This document shows, one piece after another, positions 7,320 through 16,424 of a stretch of 64,000 nucleotides of DNA (the stretch's first letter is position 1; every line of letters begins with the position of its first letter). Source of the DNA: Mobiluncus sp034180645 (GTDB taxonomy: Bacteria > Actinomycetota > Actinomycetes > Actinomycetales > Actinomycetaceae); the NCBI RefSeq assembly GCF_034180645.1, contig NZ_JAXFNY010000005.1, forward strand, positions 1 through 64,000, written 5' to 3'. The notes under the pieces are model-generated. The model saw only the letters and a list, made by a program, of their open reading frames with translations, searched no databases and had not been told where the DNA came from. The translations under genes were made by a program, and so were the position numbers.

Positions 7320-10300
7320 TTAATCGTAAAAAATCTGCTCCACTACCCCGCGAGCCAAGCGCGCGGTGCGCATCCAGTCGTCGGTCAAGTCCTGGTGAGC
7401 GCCCTCCGCATAGCCCAGCAGCGCCGCGGTGGTCACCAAGAGGCGATCGACGGGCAGCACGTCGAGCTTTTTCCCGGTAGTCCGTCCCGAACCCAACACA
7501 TTGGCGGCGCGAATCGACATGGCCATCATCCACGCGGTGCGCAGCTTTTCCGCGTCCGGGGCGGGAATCAGCCCCGCGCTCACAGCCGACCGCAGGGCGT
7601 CTCCGGTAGACACACAGCGCAACCCCGGCACGTCACTGGCATGGCACATCTGCAACAATTGTACCGACCATTCCACATCAGATAATCCCCCAGGACCCAG
7701 CTTGACATGGCGGACCGCCGCTGCGGTCTTGCCCGCACCGCTGACCTGTCCTCCGCCAATCCGTTCGGCCTCCATGCGGGCTTTCAAGCGACGGATTTCT
7801 TTCAGCTCTTTCGCCTCCGGCGGGGTGTCAAACCGCACCGGATCCACTATCGCAGCAAAATCCGTGCGCAAGGCCGGCGAACCCACCACGGGACGAGCCC
7901 GCAGCAGAGCCTGACGCTCCCAAGCGCTAGCCCACCGGGCAAAATAATCCTCCAGCAGCCCCAAGTCCTTGGACACCGGCCCGGAGCGACCCTCGGGACG
8001 TAAATCAGTGTCGACGCGCCAGGCCCCAGCTTGGGCTCCGTTCAAGATTGAGCTGACGGCATTAACCAAGCTCGCCGCTTCCGCAGCAGCTCGTTTGCGA
8101 ATTTCTGACGCCGCGGGGTCGGTCTCTGTACCCGCTGCCGGGGATTCCGCCACCGGCGCGGTCGGCAAATACCCCGCCGCCGGATTGCCCGGCTCTCGCC
8201 AGGGACGATAGTAAAACACCACGTCGGCGTCCGAAGCGTAGCCGGATTCACCGCCGCCGAACCGACCCATCCCCACAACTAAGTGGTCGGCATAATACCC
8301 CCCGGACGCTAGGGCGCGCGTCGAGGGCGTCGCGAGAGTCGCAGGCGCAACCTGCGAGGACTGCGGCTCCCCACCATCCTGGTGACCAGGAGCAGTCGGG
8401 GGCTGCTGCACGTTGAGCTTTCGCAACGCCAAATCGAGAGCCCCGGCGAGGACCGCTTCACCAACATCGGTCAAACGCTGAGCAGTTCGCAGCGGGTCAA
8501 TGCCTTGCAGCACGTCCACCATAGCCGCCCGCAACAGCTCCCGACCCCGCACCGCTCGCAGCCGCACGGCTTGCTTGTCCAGATCGGGTTGGCGCTCAAA
8601 AGACGCCAGGATTTCACGCTCCAGCTCCTCGCGAGTCCGCCCGCGCAACTGCGACTCATCGTCAAGCCACTTAATAGCATCGGGATTAGCGGGCAACAAC
8701 CCCGCCACCAGCGGTGAAGACGACAGCAGCCGGGTCAAACTCCGGGCGGCCGTACCTGAATCGCGCAGCAAACCCAGATACCAATGCGTGTCCCCCAATG
8801 CGTCAGACACTTGCCGGAAAGCCAACAAACCGCCGTCCGGATCCACCCCATCGGCCAGCCAATCCAGCAACACCGGCAACAGCTGGCGTTGAATCGCGGC
8901 CCTCCGACTCACCCCGGTGGTCAAAGCCTCGATGTGTTCCAAGGCTCGTTTGGAATCGCGGTATCCGATAGCTTGCAGCCGGGACTGCGCGGCGGCGCTG
9001 TCCAAGGCCGCTACCCCCGCCGATAGTTTCGCCATCGCGGGCAGCAGCGGGCGATAATAGATTTCTTCGTGCAGTCCCCGAACCTTTTGACGCACTTCCT
9101 GCCAAGCCTGGGTCAGCTTCTCCCCCTCAGAAAACCGCGTCACATCGATGGAACGCGCGACCCTGCGCAGCTGGGCGTCCTGGGGGAACAGGTGGGTACG
9201 GCGCATTCGGTCCAGCTGGGTGCGGTGCTCAATGACCCGCAAGAAACGGTAATAGTCCGCCATTTCTTCGCCCTGCTCGCGGCCGATGTAACCGCCGGCG
9301 ATGAGGGCTTGCAAAGCGTCCAGGGTCGCACGCACCCGCAGGCTCTCATCGACCCGGCCGTGAACCAACTGCAGCAGCTGCACGGTAAACTCCACGTCAC
9401 GCAGCCCCCCGGCGCCGAGCTTGATTTCGCGTCCGGCTTTCTTTGGATCCAGCAACTTTTCCACCCGCCGGCGCATAGCACGCGTATCTTCCACAAAGCC
9501 TTCGCGTTCCACCGCGGACCACACAAAAGGACGTATGGTGCTCAAGTAGCGGGCGCCCAGTTCACGGTCCCCCGCGGCCGGACGCGCTTTCAGCAGCGCC
9601 TGAAACTCCCAAGTTTTCGCCCAACGTTGGTAATAGTCCAGGTGAGACTCCAAGGTACGAACCAGGGCGCCGTCCTTGCCTTCGGGGCGCAACGCGGTGT
9701 CCAGCACCCACAGCGCCGGTTCCGGGCCGGTCGCGGAGCAATAGGAGCCGAGTGCCTGCGCCATCGTGGTGGCACGCCGGTTCGCCTCGGCGCTATCCAG
9801 GTCGGCGCCGTCCCGGGCTTGTCCCACGTAAATGACATCAACGTCAGAAATATAGTTCAGTTCCCGCGCCCCGGTTTTCCCCATCGCCACAACGGTGAAA
9901 GCAATCTGGCCCTCCGGATCGTGGTCGCGGCGAGCCAGGGCCAAACTGGCCTCCAAAGCCGCGTCGACCAGGTCGCTAATACGCCGGGAGGTCGCCTGAA
10001 ACTCGGCTTTAGCCCCAGCCGTTCCGGTGTGAGCCAAGTCCTCGGCCGCCAACTGCGCCAGCAGCGCGTAGTAAACCCGGCGTAGCTCCATGTCGTGGGC
10101 TTGCGGGTCAGCGACCCAGCACGGGTTTTCGTCGCTTCCCAGGTTCTTTGCTCCCACCGCGTTCAGTAGCCGTGTGAGGTAAGTTTCCGGTTCGGGCTGC
10201 TGCTCCAGGGGCACAAGGGCCGCCGGGTGGGTTACCAGGTAGCTGGCAAAGAATTCGGAGGCGCCCAGGAGGCGCAGCGTGCGGTTTCCGATTTGGCGGG

Positions 10301-10532
10301 CGCTCAGCGTCGCGGTAATGCCTGACGGGTGGCGGGCGTCTTCGGAAAAAATCCGATTCAGGCTCAGCAGCACCAGGTCGGGGTCCGCGGTCTGGCCCAA
10401 GTTCTCGATGAGTCTCGGGATCTCAATCTGGGGGGCTGCCTGCATAATGGCGGTCAAAAGGGTCTTGGTGCGCCCGACGTCTTCCACCCCGGAGGTCAAC
10501 AGTGCCACCGTCTCGGAATACTCTCGAGCCAT
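7320..10532 (-). CDS. glnE: Bifunctional glutamine synthetase adenylyltransferase/adenylyl-removing enzyme
   Basis: At 1070 residues this is a full GlnE, with two nucleotidyltransferase halves. The first has MGKTGARELNYISDVDVIYV (about 217-236); the second has GMGRFGGGESGYASDADVVF. In both, the SD-x-D pair supplies the metal ligands. In actinobacteria GlnE adds or removes AMP on a tyrosine of GlnA1 to turn glutamine synthetase off or on according to nitrogen supply. The ATG at 10532 has AAAGGG six bases upstream. A glutamine synthetase gene lies 60 bases upstream, as in mycobacteria, though that synthetase appears to lack the target tyrosine. Confidence 0.96.
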   Translation of the reverse strand: MAREYSETVALLTSGVEDVGRTKTLLTAIMQAAPQIEIPRLIENLGQTADPDLVLLSLNRIFSEDARHPSGITATLSARQIGNRTLRLLGASEFFASYLVTHPAALVPLEQQPEPETYLTRLLNAVGAKNLGSDENPCWVADPQAHDMELRRVYYALLAQLAAEDLAHTGTAGAKAEFQATSRRISDLVDAALEASLALARRDHDPEGQIAFTVVAMGKTGARELNYISDVDVIYVGQARDGADLDSAEANRRATTMAQALGSYCSATGPEPALWVLDTALRPEGKDGALVRTLESHLDYYQRWAKTWEFQALLKARPAAGDRELGARYLSTIRPFVWSAVEREGFVEDTRAMRRRVEKLLDPKKAGREIKLGAGGLRDVEFTVQLLQLVHGRVDESLRVRATLDALQALIAGGYIGREQGEEMADYYRFLRVIEHRTQLDRMRRTHLFPQDAQLRRVARSIDVTRFSEGEKLTQAWQEVRQKVRGLHEEIYYRPLLPAMAKLSAGVAALDSAAAQSRLQAIGYRDSKRALEHIEALTTGVSRRAAIQRQLLPVLLDWLADGVDPDGGLLAFRQVSDALGDTHWYLGLLRDSGTAARSLTRLLSSSPLVAGLLPANPDAIKWLDDESQLRGRTREELEREILASFERQPDLDKQAVRLRAVRGRELLRAAMVDVLQGIDPLRTAQRLTDVGEAVLAGALDLALRKLNVQQPPTAPGHQDGGEPQSSQVAPATLATPSTRALASGGYYADHLVVGMGRFGGGESGYASDADVVFYYRPWREPGNPAAGYLPTAPVAESPAAGTETDPAASEIRKRAAAEAASLVNAVSSILNGAQAGAWRVDTDLRPEGRSGPVSKDLGLLEDYFARWASAWERQALLRARPVVGSPALRTDFAAIVDPVRFDTPPEAKELKEIRRLKARMEAERIGGGQVSGAGKTAAAVRHVKLGPGGLSDVEWSVQLLQMCHASDVPGLRCVSTGDALRSAVSAGLIPAPDAEKLRTAWMMAMSIRAANVLGSGRTTGKKLDVLPVDRLLVTTAALLGYAEGAHQDLTDDWMRTARLARGVVEQIFYD

Positions 10533-10592
10533 TCTTTACCCTTTCAGCACCGCAGTCCCACCACCAACTGAGGCAGGAACCTTCGGCATTGG

Positions 10593-11936
10593 CTAATGCA
10601 GATGCAGCAGCAAGCGTTTCTCTTGTTCTGTCACCTGGTGGCGGTATTCGATCCACTCTGCCAGCCGGGTGCGCAAAACGTAATCAAAGACTTCTTCACC
10701 CAGAACCGCCGGCACCAACTCGGAGGCCTGCAGGTGGCGAATCGCGTCTTCCAAAGAGCGCGGCAGCGCCTCGATGCCGTAGGCTTTCCGTTCGGCGTCG
10801 CTCATCTCCCACACGTTGTCTTCGGCTTCTTCGGGCAGTTCCAGGCGCTGTTCAATCCCTTTCAAACCCGCCTCGATAATCAAGGCAAACCCCAGATACG
10901 GATTCATCGCGGGGTCAGGAGCCCGGTACTCGACCCTGGTGTAAGTGTGCAGACCGGGCTTGTGATCTGCCACACGAATCAGAGCGGAGGGATTGTGGTG
11001 ACCCCAGCACACGAAAGCCGGCGCCTCATCTCCGCCCCACAGCCGCTTGTACGAGTTCACGTGCTGATTGACAATAGCCGAGATTTCCTTGGCATAATGC
11101 AACAAACCGGCGGTGAACTGGCGTCCTACAATAGACAGGTGGTCGGCCGCAGCGGGATCATAGAACGCGTTTTGGTCGCCCTCCCACAGCGAAAAATGCA
11201 CGTGCATTCCGTTACCGGGAAAATCAATATCCGGTTTCGGCATAAACGTCGCCAGCAGACCTTTCACTTCGGCCAGGTCCTCTACCGCTTCACGCGTGGT
11301 CACCAGATTATCCGCACAAGACAGGGCGTCTACGGAACGCAAGTCGATTTCGTTTTGTCCGGGGCCCCCCTCGTGATGGGAAAACTCGACCGAAATACCG
11401 TACTCTTCCAGCATCTGCACCGCCCACCGGCGAAACGCGTTGCCCGGCCCTGCCGAAACGTGATCGAAGTAACCACCCCGGTCCACTGGCCGCAGGCGCT
11501 CCTCCAGACTGCCGGGCTGTTTGAACAGGTAAAACTCGATTTCGGGGTGTGCATAAGGTACGAATCCCAGCGACTGCGCCCGTTTCATGGTGCGTTCCAG
11601 CACGTAGCGGGGGTCGGAGTGGGAGCGGGTCCCGTCCGGGTTGTACACGTCACAGAACATTCGACCAATCGTGTCCTGCGGAATGTCAGCAAGCTGGGGC
11701 ATAATCTGGAACGTTTGAGCATCAGGGAAAAGCAGCATATCCGATTCCGCCACGCGGGTGAAGCCTTCCACGGAGGAACCATCGAAAGCCACCCCTTCTG
11801 TAAAGGCTCGTTCCAGTTCTACCGGCGCGATTGTGACGGATTTCAATACGCCCAACACATCGGTGAACATGAGGCGCACATACTTCACGTCACGTTCCCC
11901 CACCTGGCGAATCACGTCTTCTTGGCGAGAATCCAC
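10593..11936 (-). CDS. glnA: Type I glutamine synthetase, GlnA2-like
   Basis: The 447-residue enzyme makes glutamine from glutamate, ammonia and ATP. Visible motifs are FDGSSVEGF (51-59), HPEIEFYLF (130-138, metal-binding glutamates), the ATP-binding stretch GNGMHVHFS, and NSYKRLWGGDEAP (294-306). GTG 11936 is preceded by GGGAG. The length and the segment NVWEMSDAER at 374-383 match actinobacterial GlnA2: the position of the adenylylated tyrosine of GlnA1 is Trp376 here. Control by the adjacent GlnE is therefore unlikely to act on this protein, and a second glutamine synthetase is expected elsewhere. A 500-codon open frame on the other strand is a coding shadow. Confidence 0.95.
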   Translation of the reverse strand: MDSRQEDVIRQVGERDVKYVRLMFTDVLGVLKSVTIAPVELERAFTEGVAFDGSSVEGFTRVAESDMLLFPDAQTFQIMPQLADIPQDTIGRMFCDVYNPDGTRSHSDPRYVLERTMKRAQSLGFVPYAHPEIEFYLFKQPGSLEERLRPVDRGGYFDHVSAGPGNAFRRWAVQMLEEYGISVEFSHHEGGPGQNEIDLRSVDALSCADNLVTTREAVEDLAEVKGLLATFMPKPDIDFPGNGMHVHFSLWEGDQNAFYDPAAADHLSIVGRQFTAGLLHYAKEISAIVNQHVNSYKRLWGGDEAPAFVCWGHHNPSALIRVADHKPGLHTYTRVEYRAPDPAMNPYLGFALIIEAGLKGIEQRLELPEEAEDNVWEMSDAERKAYGIEALPRSLEDAIRHLQASELVPAVLGEEVFDYVLRTRLAEWIEYRHQVTEQEKRLLLHLH

Positions 11937-11993
11937 GATTTCTCCCTTCCATTGTCCGTTCCGGCGGTTTCCCGGAGGCTCACAGTTCCTGGT

Positions 11994-12782
11994 CTAAAGT
12001 TTCATTCTGGCGGTGTAACGGCCCTGTTCCGTGTGGGTTATCTCAAGGTTCAGGCCGTACATGGCGCTCAAAGTCGCACTGGTCAGCACGTTTTCTAGCG
12101 GTCCCGAGGCGAATATGCGGCCCTCCTTAAGGGCCAGCGCGTGGGTAAAGCCGGGGGGAATCTCTTCCAGGTGATGAGTGACCATGACCATAACCGGGCT
12201 TTTCGGGTCACGAGCCAGTTCCGCCAACCCGCTCAGCAGCAGCTCGCGCCCGCCGAGATCCAGGGCAGCCGCCGGTTCGTCCAAAATCAGCATCTCCGGG
12301 TCAATCATGAGAGCCCGCGCCACCAAAACGCGCTGTTTTTCGCCCTGGCTCAAGGTGGCGAACTCGCGGTCTTTCAGGTCAGCCACTTCAAACATACCCA
12401 TCAGGGCTTGGGCGCGCTGCAGGTCAACGGGTTCGTAGCTCTCCCGCCAGGAGGCCGTCACCCCCCAAATGGAAGACAACACGGCCTTTTCCACGGTTTC
12501 CTGCGGAGGAATCTGCGCCGCTAGGGCTGGGGAGGCATACCCCACCCGCTGACGAATCTCGGCGATTTCGGTTTTCCCCAAGACTTCGTCCAAAACTTCG
12601 ACCCGTCCGCGCGAGGGGTAAATCCGCCCCGCCAGCATATCAACCAGCGTGGTCTTACCTGCCCCGTTAGGACCCAGCACCACCCAATGCTGTCCCAGGT
12701 GAATCTGCCAATTGAGTCCCTGCAAAATGGAGGTGGAATCGCGCCACAATTCGACGTTGTCACACCGGGCGACCAAAGTCAT
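11994..12782 (-). CDS. ABC transporter ATP-binding protein (stand-alone, ModF/YlmA-like)
   Basis: The 262-residue ATPase has Walker A GPNGAGKTTL, the signature LSQGEKQRVLVARAL, Walker B MLILDEPAAALD and a VTHHLEEIP switch. It resembles the single-domain iron- or molybdate-type ATPases found in actinobacteria without a partner permease. No membrane or binding protein is adjacent: its neighbours are glutamine synthetase (downstream, 57 bases) and the glycosyltransferase gene (upstream). AGGAAAG precedes ATG 12782. It may pair with a permease encoded elsewhere or act as a non-transport ATPase; neither is shown by the sequence. Confidence 0.85.
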   Translation of the reverse strand: MTLVARCDNVELWRDSTSILQGLNWQIHLGQHWVVLGPNGAGKTTLVDMLAGRIYPSRGRVEVLDEVLGKTEIAEIRQRVGYASPALAAQIPPQETVEKAVLSSIWGVTASWRESYEPVDLQRAQALMGMFEVADLKDREFATLSQGEKQRVLVARALMIDPEMLILDEPAAALDLGGRELLLSGLAELARDPKSPVMVMVTHHLEEIPPGFTHALALKEGRIFASGPLENVLTSATLSAMYGLNLEITHTEQGRYTARMKL

Positions 12783-12817
12783 ACTGTTCTTTCCTATCCG
12801 CAGCTGAGGGTTTTGGG

Positions 12818-14047
12818 TTAATTGTGACGCTGGGCGATGACTTTTTCGTACAACGCCACGGTTTTATCCCCAATGGCCTCCCAGGTGAAATGTTCTTGGG
12901 CGCGTTTGCGTCCAGCCTCACCCATCGCCTGAGCCCGAGACGGGTCTGCAAGCATCTCGGTAATGCGCTGGGCCATCGCCTGCTCGAACTCTTCGGGACG
13001 CAGAGGCTTACCAGTACCATCATTGACCTGTTCAATGGGCACCAAAAAGCCGGTTTCCCCATCGACGACCACGTCGGGAATGCCCCCGGTGTCGGTGGCG
13101 ACTACGGGCAAGCCGCAGGCCATGGCCTCTAGGTTCACGATTCCCAGCGGTTCGTAAATCGAGGGGGTCACAAACAGGGTTGAGCCGGTCAACAGGGCAA
13201 TCATGTGGGCGCGGTCCAGCATGTCCGCAATCCACACCACACCCGGACGCTCCTGCTGCAGGTCGCGCACTAGGCTTTCGACTTCCGCCATAATCTCCGG
13301 GGTGTCGGGAGCTCCCGCACACAAGACGATTTGGGCGTCACGAGGTACGTCGCGCAGGGCTCGCAGCAGGTAGGGCAGGCCCTTTTGACGGGTAATACGC
13401 CCGACGAAAGTTATCGTGGGAGCCCCTTCTGTCAGTCCGTAGTCCGCCCAGACCTGGCTGCGGAATTCGGGGGTGATATTGGAGAAATCCCAGGTTGCTA
13501 GGTCAATGCCGTTATGAATGACGTGGACGCGGTCAGGGTCGATAGTGGGATAGCAACGCAGAATATCGTCTTTCATGGCGCGAGACACCGCCACGATGGC
13601 GTCCGCGGCTTCGTAAGCGGTTTTTTCCGCCCAGGAGGAAATCCGGTATCCCCCGCCCAGCTGTTCAGCTTTCCACGGACGCAGCGGTTCCAAGGAATGC
13701 GCGGAAATAACGTGCGGAATGTCATACATCAGGGAAGCCCAATGCCCACCCATATTGGCGTACCACGTGTGGGAATGTACCACGTCAGCACCTTCGGCAC
13801 CAGCCACAAACTCTAAATCCACTCCCAAAGTGCGGATAGCAGCGTTCGCGTCAGCCAGTCCCTCCAGATAGTCGTAACCGGTGACCCCCGGCTCGCCGCC
13901 TTCCGTACCCGCGGCACGCGGACCCTCAAAACAGTGCACCCTCACTTCTGCCCGCTGACGCAAAACCTTGGCAAGTTCAGTGACGTGAACCCCAGCACCC
14001 CCGTAAACTTTCGGAGGGTATTCCCGACTCATTAAATCAACACGCAT
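12818..14047 (-). CDS. glgA: Actinobacterial glycogen synthase / maltose-1-phosphate synthase (GT4)
   Basis: The 409-residue protein is a GT-B glycosyltransferase of family GT4. It begins MRVDLMSREYPPKVYGGAGVH, the usual GGAGVHV loop, and carries ITRQKGLPYLLRA and the C-terminal E-x7-E element (YEPLGIVNLEAMACGLPVV). Annotation usually calls it GlgA; in mycobacteria the orthologue beside glgC was shown to be GlgM, making alpha-maltose-1-phosphate from ADP-glucose and glucose-1-phosphate. The divergent glgC next door supplies ADP-glucose. GAGG lies just before ATG 14047. The enzyme acts in the cytoplasm in glycogen or alpha-glucan synthesis; which of the two activities dominates here is not visible. 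Confidence 0.9.
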   Translation of the reverse strand: MRVDLMSREYPPKVYGGAGVHVTELAKVLRQRAEVRVHCFEGPRAAGTEGGEPGVTGYDYLEGLADANAAIRTLGVDLEFVAGAEGADVVHSHTWYANMGGHWASLMYDIPHVISAHSLEPLRPWKAEQLGGGYRISSWAEKTAYEAADAIVAVSRAMKDDILRCYPTIDPDRVHVIHNGIDLATWDFSNITPEFRSQVWADYGLTEGAPTITFVGRITRQKGLPYLLRALRDVPRDAQIVLCAGAPDTPEIMAEVESLVRDLQQERPGVVWIADMLDRAHMIALLTGSTLFVTPSIYEPLGIVNLEAMACGLPVVATDTGGIPDVVVDGETGFLVPIEQVNDGTGKPLRPEEFEQAMAQRITEMLADPSRAQAMGEAGRKRAQEHFTWEAIGDKTVALYEKVIAQRHN

Positions 14048-14203
14048 GGCAACCTCGCTTCAACACAAAATGTACCCTGGACAACCCGGTTCGTAACGTC
14101 CTCGAAAAAACCCCTGGCCAGCGAACCGCGATTGCACTTCTAACTTATCCCATTCGCAGGTGAAAGATGCCCCAAAAGCCCCACAAAAGCTAAAAAAAAC
14201 TTT

Positions 14204-14209
14204 TAGGGT
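14204..14209 (+). promoter_or_regulatory. Candidate -10 hexamer of leaderless glgC mRNA
   Basis: TAGGGT ends six bases before GTG 14216, the distance expected if transcription starts at the start codon. No clear Shine-Dalgarno sequence lies in the proper place and no good -35 is visible. Confidence 0.35.
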
Positions 14210-14215
14210 TAATGT

Positions 14216-15454
14216 GTGGCTCTACCAAAAGTTTTGACAATTATTCTTGCTGGCGGCGAAGGCAAACGCCTGATGCCTCTCACTGAAGACCGCGCCAAAC
14301 CCGCGGTACCTTTCGGCGGACACTACCGCCTGATTGACTTCGCACTATCGAACGTGGTCAACTCCGGTTATCATCGCGTCATCGTCCTGACCCAGTACAA
14401 GTCCCATTCTCTGGACCGACACATCGCCACGGCTTGGCATATGTCACACATTCTGGGCAACTATGTGGCACCGGTTCCGGCTCAGCAGCGCACCGGAAAG
14501 CACTGGTACATGGGTTCGGCAGACGCAATCTTCCAATCTGAGAACATCATCAGTGATGAGCGCCCCGACTACGTGCTGATTATCGGCGCGGACAACATTT
14601 ATCGGATGGACTTCTCGCAGATGGTGAACGAACACATCGCGTCCGGTCTGCCCGCCACCGTGGCCGGAATCCGTCAACCGCTCAGCTTGGCATCTTCTTT
14701 CGGAGTCATTGAAGCTGACGCAACGGGTAAAATCGCAGCTTTCCGGGAAAAGCCCCAAGACGCGGTCGGGCTGCCCGACGCCCCGAATCAGGTACTGGCG
14801 TCGATGGGCAACTATGTGTTCAATACTGATGCCCTGCTCGATGCGCTGCGGCTGGATTCACAAAACGAGGATTCACATCACGATATGGGCGGGGACATCG
14901 TGCCGTATTTTGTGTCTCGCGGGGAGGCTCACTGTTACGACTTTATCCGCAATGAAATCCCCGGCTCGACCGAACGGGACCGGGATTACTGGCGTGACGT
15001 CGGTACTATCGATGCCTACTATGAGGCCTCTATGGACCTCATCGCGGTTCACCCCGTCTTTAACCTCTACAACCCGAAGTGGCCGATTATGACGAATTTG
15101 GACGGCGAACTACCCCCCGCGAAGTTCGTCTATGGGGACGACTCGCGCATGGGACACGCTATCGACTCTTTCGTTTCCAGCGGCACGATTATTTCCGGAG
15201 CCCGTTGTGTTCACTCGATTCTCTCCCCGGGAGTCCGGCTGAACTCTTGGTCCGAAGTGACGGACTCGGTCTTGATGAACGGCGTGGTGCTGGCGCGGCA
15301 CGCGAAAGTCGACCGGGCTATCTTGGACAAGAACGTTTACGTTGGCGACGGCGTCACTATCGGCGTTGACATCGAACAAGACCGGGCGCGCGGTTTCCTG
15401 GTGACCGATTCCGGAATTACGGTCGTCCCCAAAGATACCCGCGTCGAACACTAG
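14216..15454 (+). CDS. glgC: Glucose-1-phosphate adenylyltransferase
   Basis: The 412-residue enzyme makes ADP-glucose from glucose-1-phosphate and ATP, the committed step of bacterial glycogen synthesis. The N-terminal nucleotidyltransferase signature reads LAGGEGKRLMPLTEDRAKPA, followed by FGGHYRLIDFALSN; a C-terminal left-handed beta-helix region is visible from about residue 290 (VSSGTIISGARCVHSILSPG). Start GTG 14216 gives the usual family N-terminus ALPKVLTIILAGG. It is divergent from the glycogen synthase-type gene across a 168-base gap and lies four bases from serB, with which it is probably cotranscribed. Confidence 0.96.
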   Translation: MALPKVLTIILAGGEGKRLMPLTEDRAKPAVPFGGHYRLIDFALSNVVNSGYHRVIVLTQYKSHSLDRHIATAWHMSHILGNYVAPVPAQQRTGKHWYMGSADAIFQSENIISDERPDYVLIIGADNIYRMDFSQMVNEHIASGLPATVAGIRQPLSLASSFGVIEADATGKIAAFREKPQDAVGLPDAPNQVLASMGNYVFNTDALLDALRLDSQNEDSHHDMGGDIVPYFVSRGEAHCYDFIRNEIPGSTERDRDYWRDVGTIDAYYEASMDLIAVHPVFNLYNPKWPIMTNLDGELPPAKFVYGDDSRMGHAIDSFVSSGTIISGARCVHSILSPGVRLNSWSEVTDSVLMNGVVLARHAKVDRAILDKNVYVGDGVTIGVDIEQDRARGFLVTDSGITVVPKDTRVEH

Positions 15455-15457
15455 CCC

Positions 15458-16378
15458 ATGACAGAACCTACGCTACCCCTGCGCTTTACCTGCGTATGGG
15501 AGGGGGACTCTGCGGGCGTAACGCCTGCGGCATTTTTGTCCGCGGTAGTTCGTGCAACCGGACTGAGCCCTACCGCGCTCCCCACCCGGTCTTCGTCAGA
15601 GGGGCTAAGCCGGGTGTCCCTCTACGTTCCCGCCGCACCCCCCACGACTCGTGAACAGAGAGCCGCGTGGACCCGCGCTTTAGAGCCTGACCTGGACTCA
15701 GAGGGCCTGTCTGTAGCTATAACGGTAGGGGCAATGGCCCAGCACGGTCCCGCCCTGGTGGTTTTGGACGGGGATTCTACGCTGTTTACCGGGGAAGGCA
15801 TCGACCTGGTGGCTGCTCACGCCGGTACGCAGGAGGAAGTCGCCGCCATCACCGCTGCCGCCATGCGCGGGGAACTCGACTTTGCCCAGTCCCTGCGACG
15901 CCGTATGGAAACCCTCAGAGGGCTTTCGGTCAGCGTTTTGGACCAGGTGCGCCAGGACTACCACTTTTCGCCAGGAGCGGCACAAATGGTGTCGGCTTTT
16001 CATCGCCGCGGCGTGAAAGTCGGGGTAGTTTCCGGTGGTTTTAGAGAACTGGTAGCGCCGCACGCCACAGATATCGGGCTGGATTTTGTCAAGGCAAACA
16101 GTTTCGAGGTAGCCAACGGTCAGCTGACCGGCGAGCCGGAGGGCGACATTGTCACCGCTGAAACTAAGGAAACCTGCCTGCGTTCCTGGGCCTCCGAACT
16201 CGGAATCGGCGTGGAGAGCTGCGTGGCGATGGGAGACGGGGCTAACGACCTGAAAATGGTGCGTGCGGCCGGATTGGGAGTTGCCTACCTGGCAAAACCT
16301 GCCTTGCAAGCCGCTGCTGATGTGCGTCTATCGCGACCCAACTTGGCGGCGCTCTCCGCGCTCACCCTCCCGGACTAA
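15458..16378 (+). CDS. serB: Phosphoserine phosphatase
   Basis: The 306-residue protein has an N-terminal regulatory (ACT-like) region of about 95 residues and a HAD phosphatase domain: VVLDGDSTLF (nucleophile DxDST), VVSGGFRELV (motif II serine) and MGDGANDLKMV (motif IV aspartates). The FTGEGIDLVAAHAGTQEEVAAIT segment is typical of SerB. It performs the last step of serine synthesis. The start ATG at 15458 lies three bases after the glgC stop, so expression with glgC is likely; serA, the first enzyme of the pathway, is about 21 kb away in the same window. It is convergent with ftsQ. Confidence 0.93.
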   Translation: MTEPTLPLRFTCVWEGDSAGVTPAAFLSAVVRATGLSPTALPTRSSSEGLSRVSLYVPAAPPTTREQRAAWTRALEPDLDSEGLSVAITVGAMAQHGPALVVLDGDSTLFTGEGIDLVAAHAGTQEEVAAITAAAMRGELDFAQSLRRRMETLRGLSVSVLDQVRQDYHFSPGAAQMVSAFHRRGVKVGVVSGGFRELVAPHATDIGLDFVKANSFEVANGQLTGEPEGDIVTAETKETCLRSWASELGIGVESCVAMGDGANDLKMVRAAGLGVAYLAKPALQAAADVRLSRPNLAALSALTLPD

Positions 16379-16424
16379 TCACCATCGCGAACGCTGTTCA
16401 CCCGGCAAAAGCCCGCACTTGCGC

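Noticed and set aside
9069..10085. 338-codon open frame on the plus strand
   Set aside because: Antisense shadow of glnE, which has full motifs on the minus strand.
10596..12098. 500-codon open frame on the plus strand
   Set aside because: It is exactly antisense to glutamine synthetase; composition explains the open frame and the translation has no domain character.
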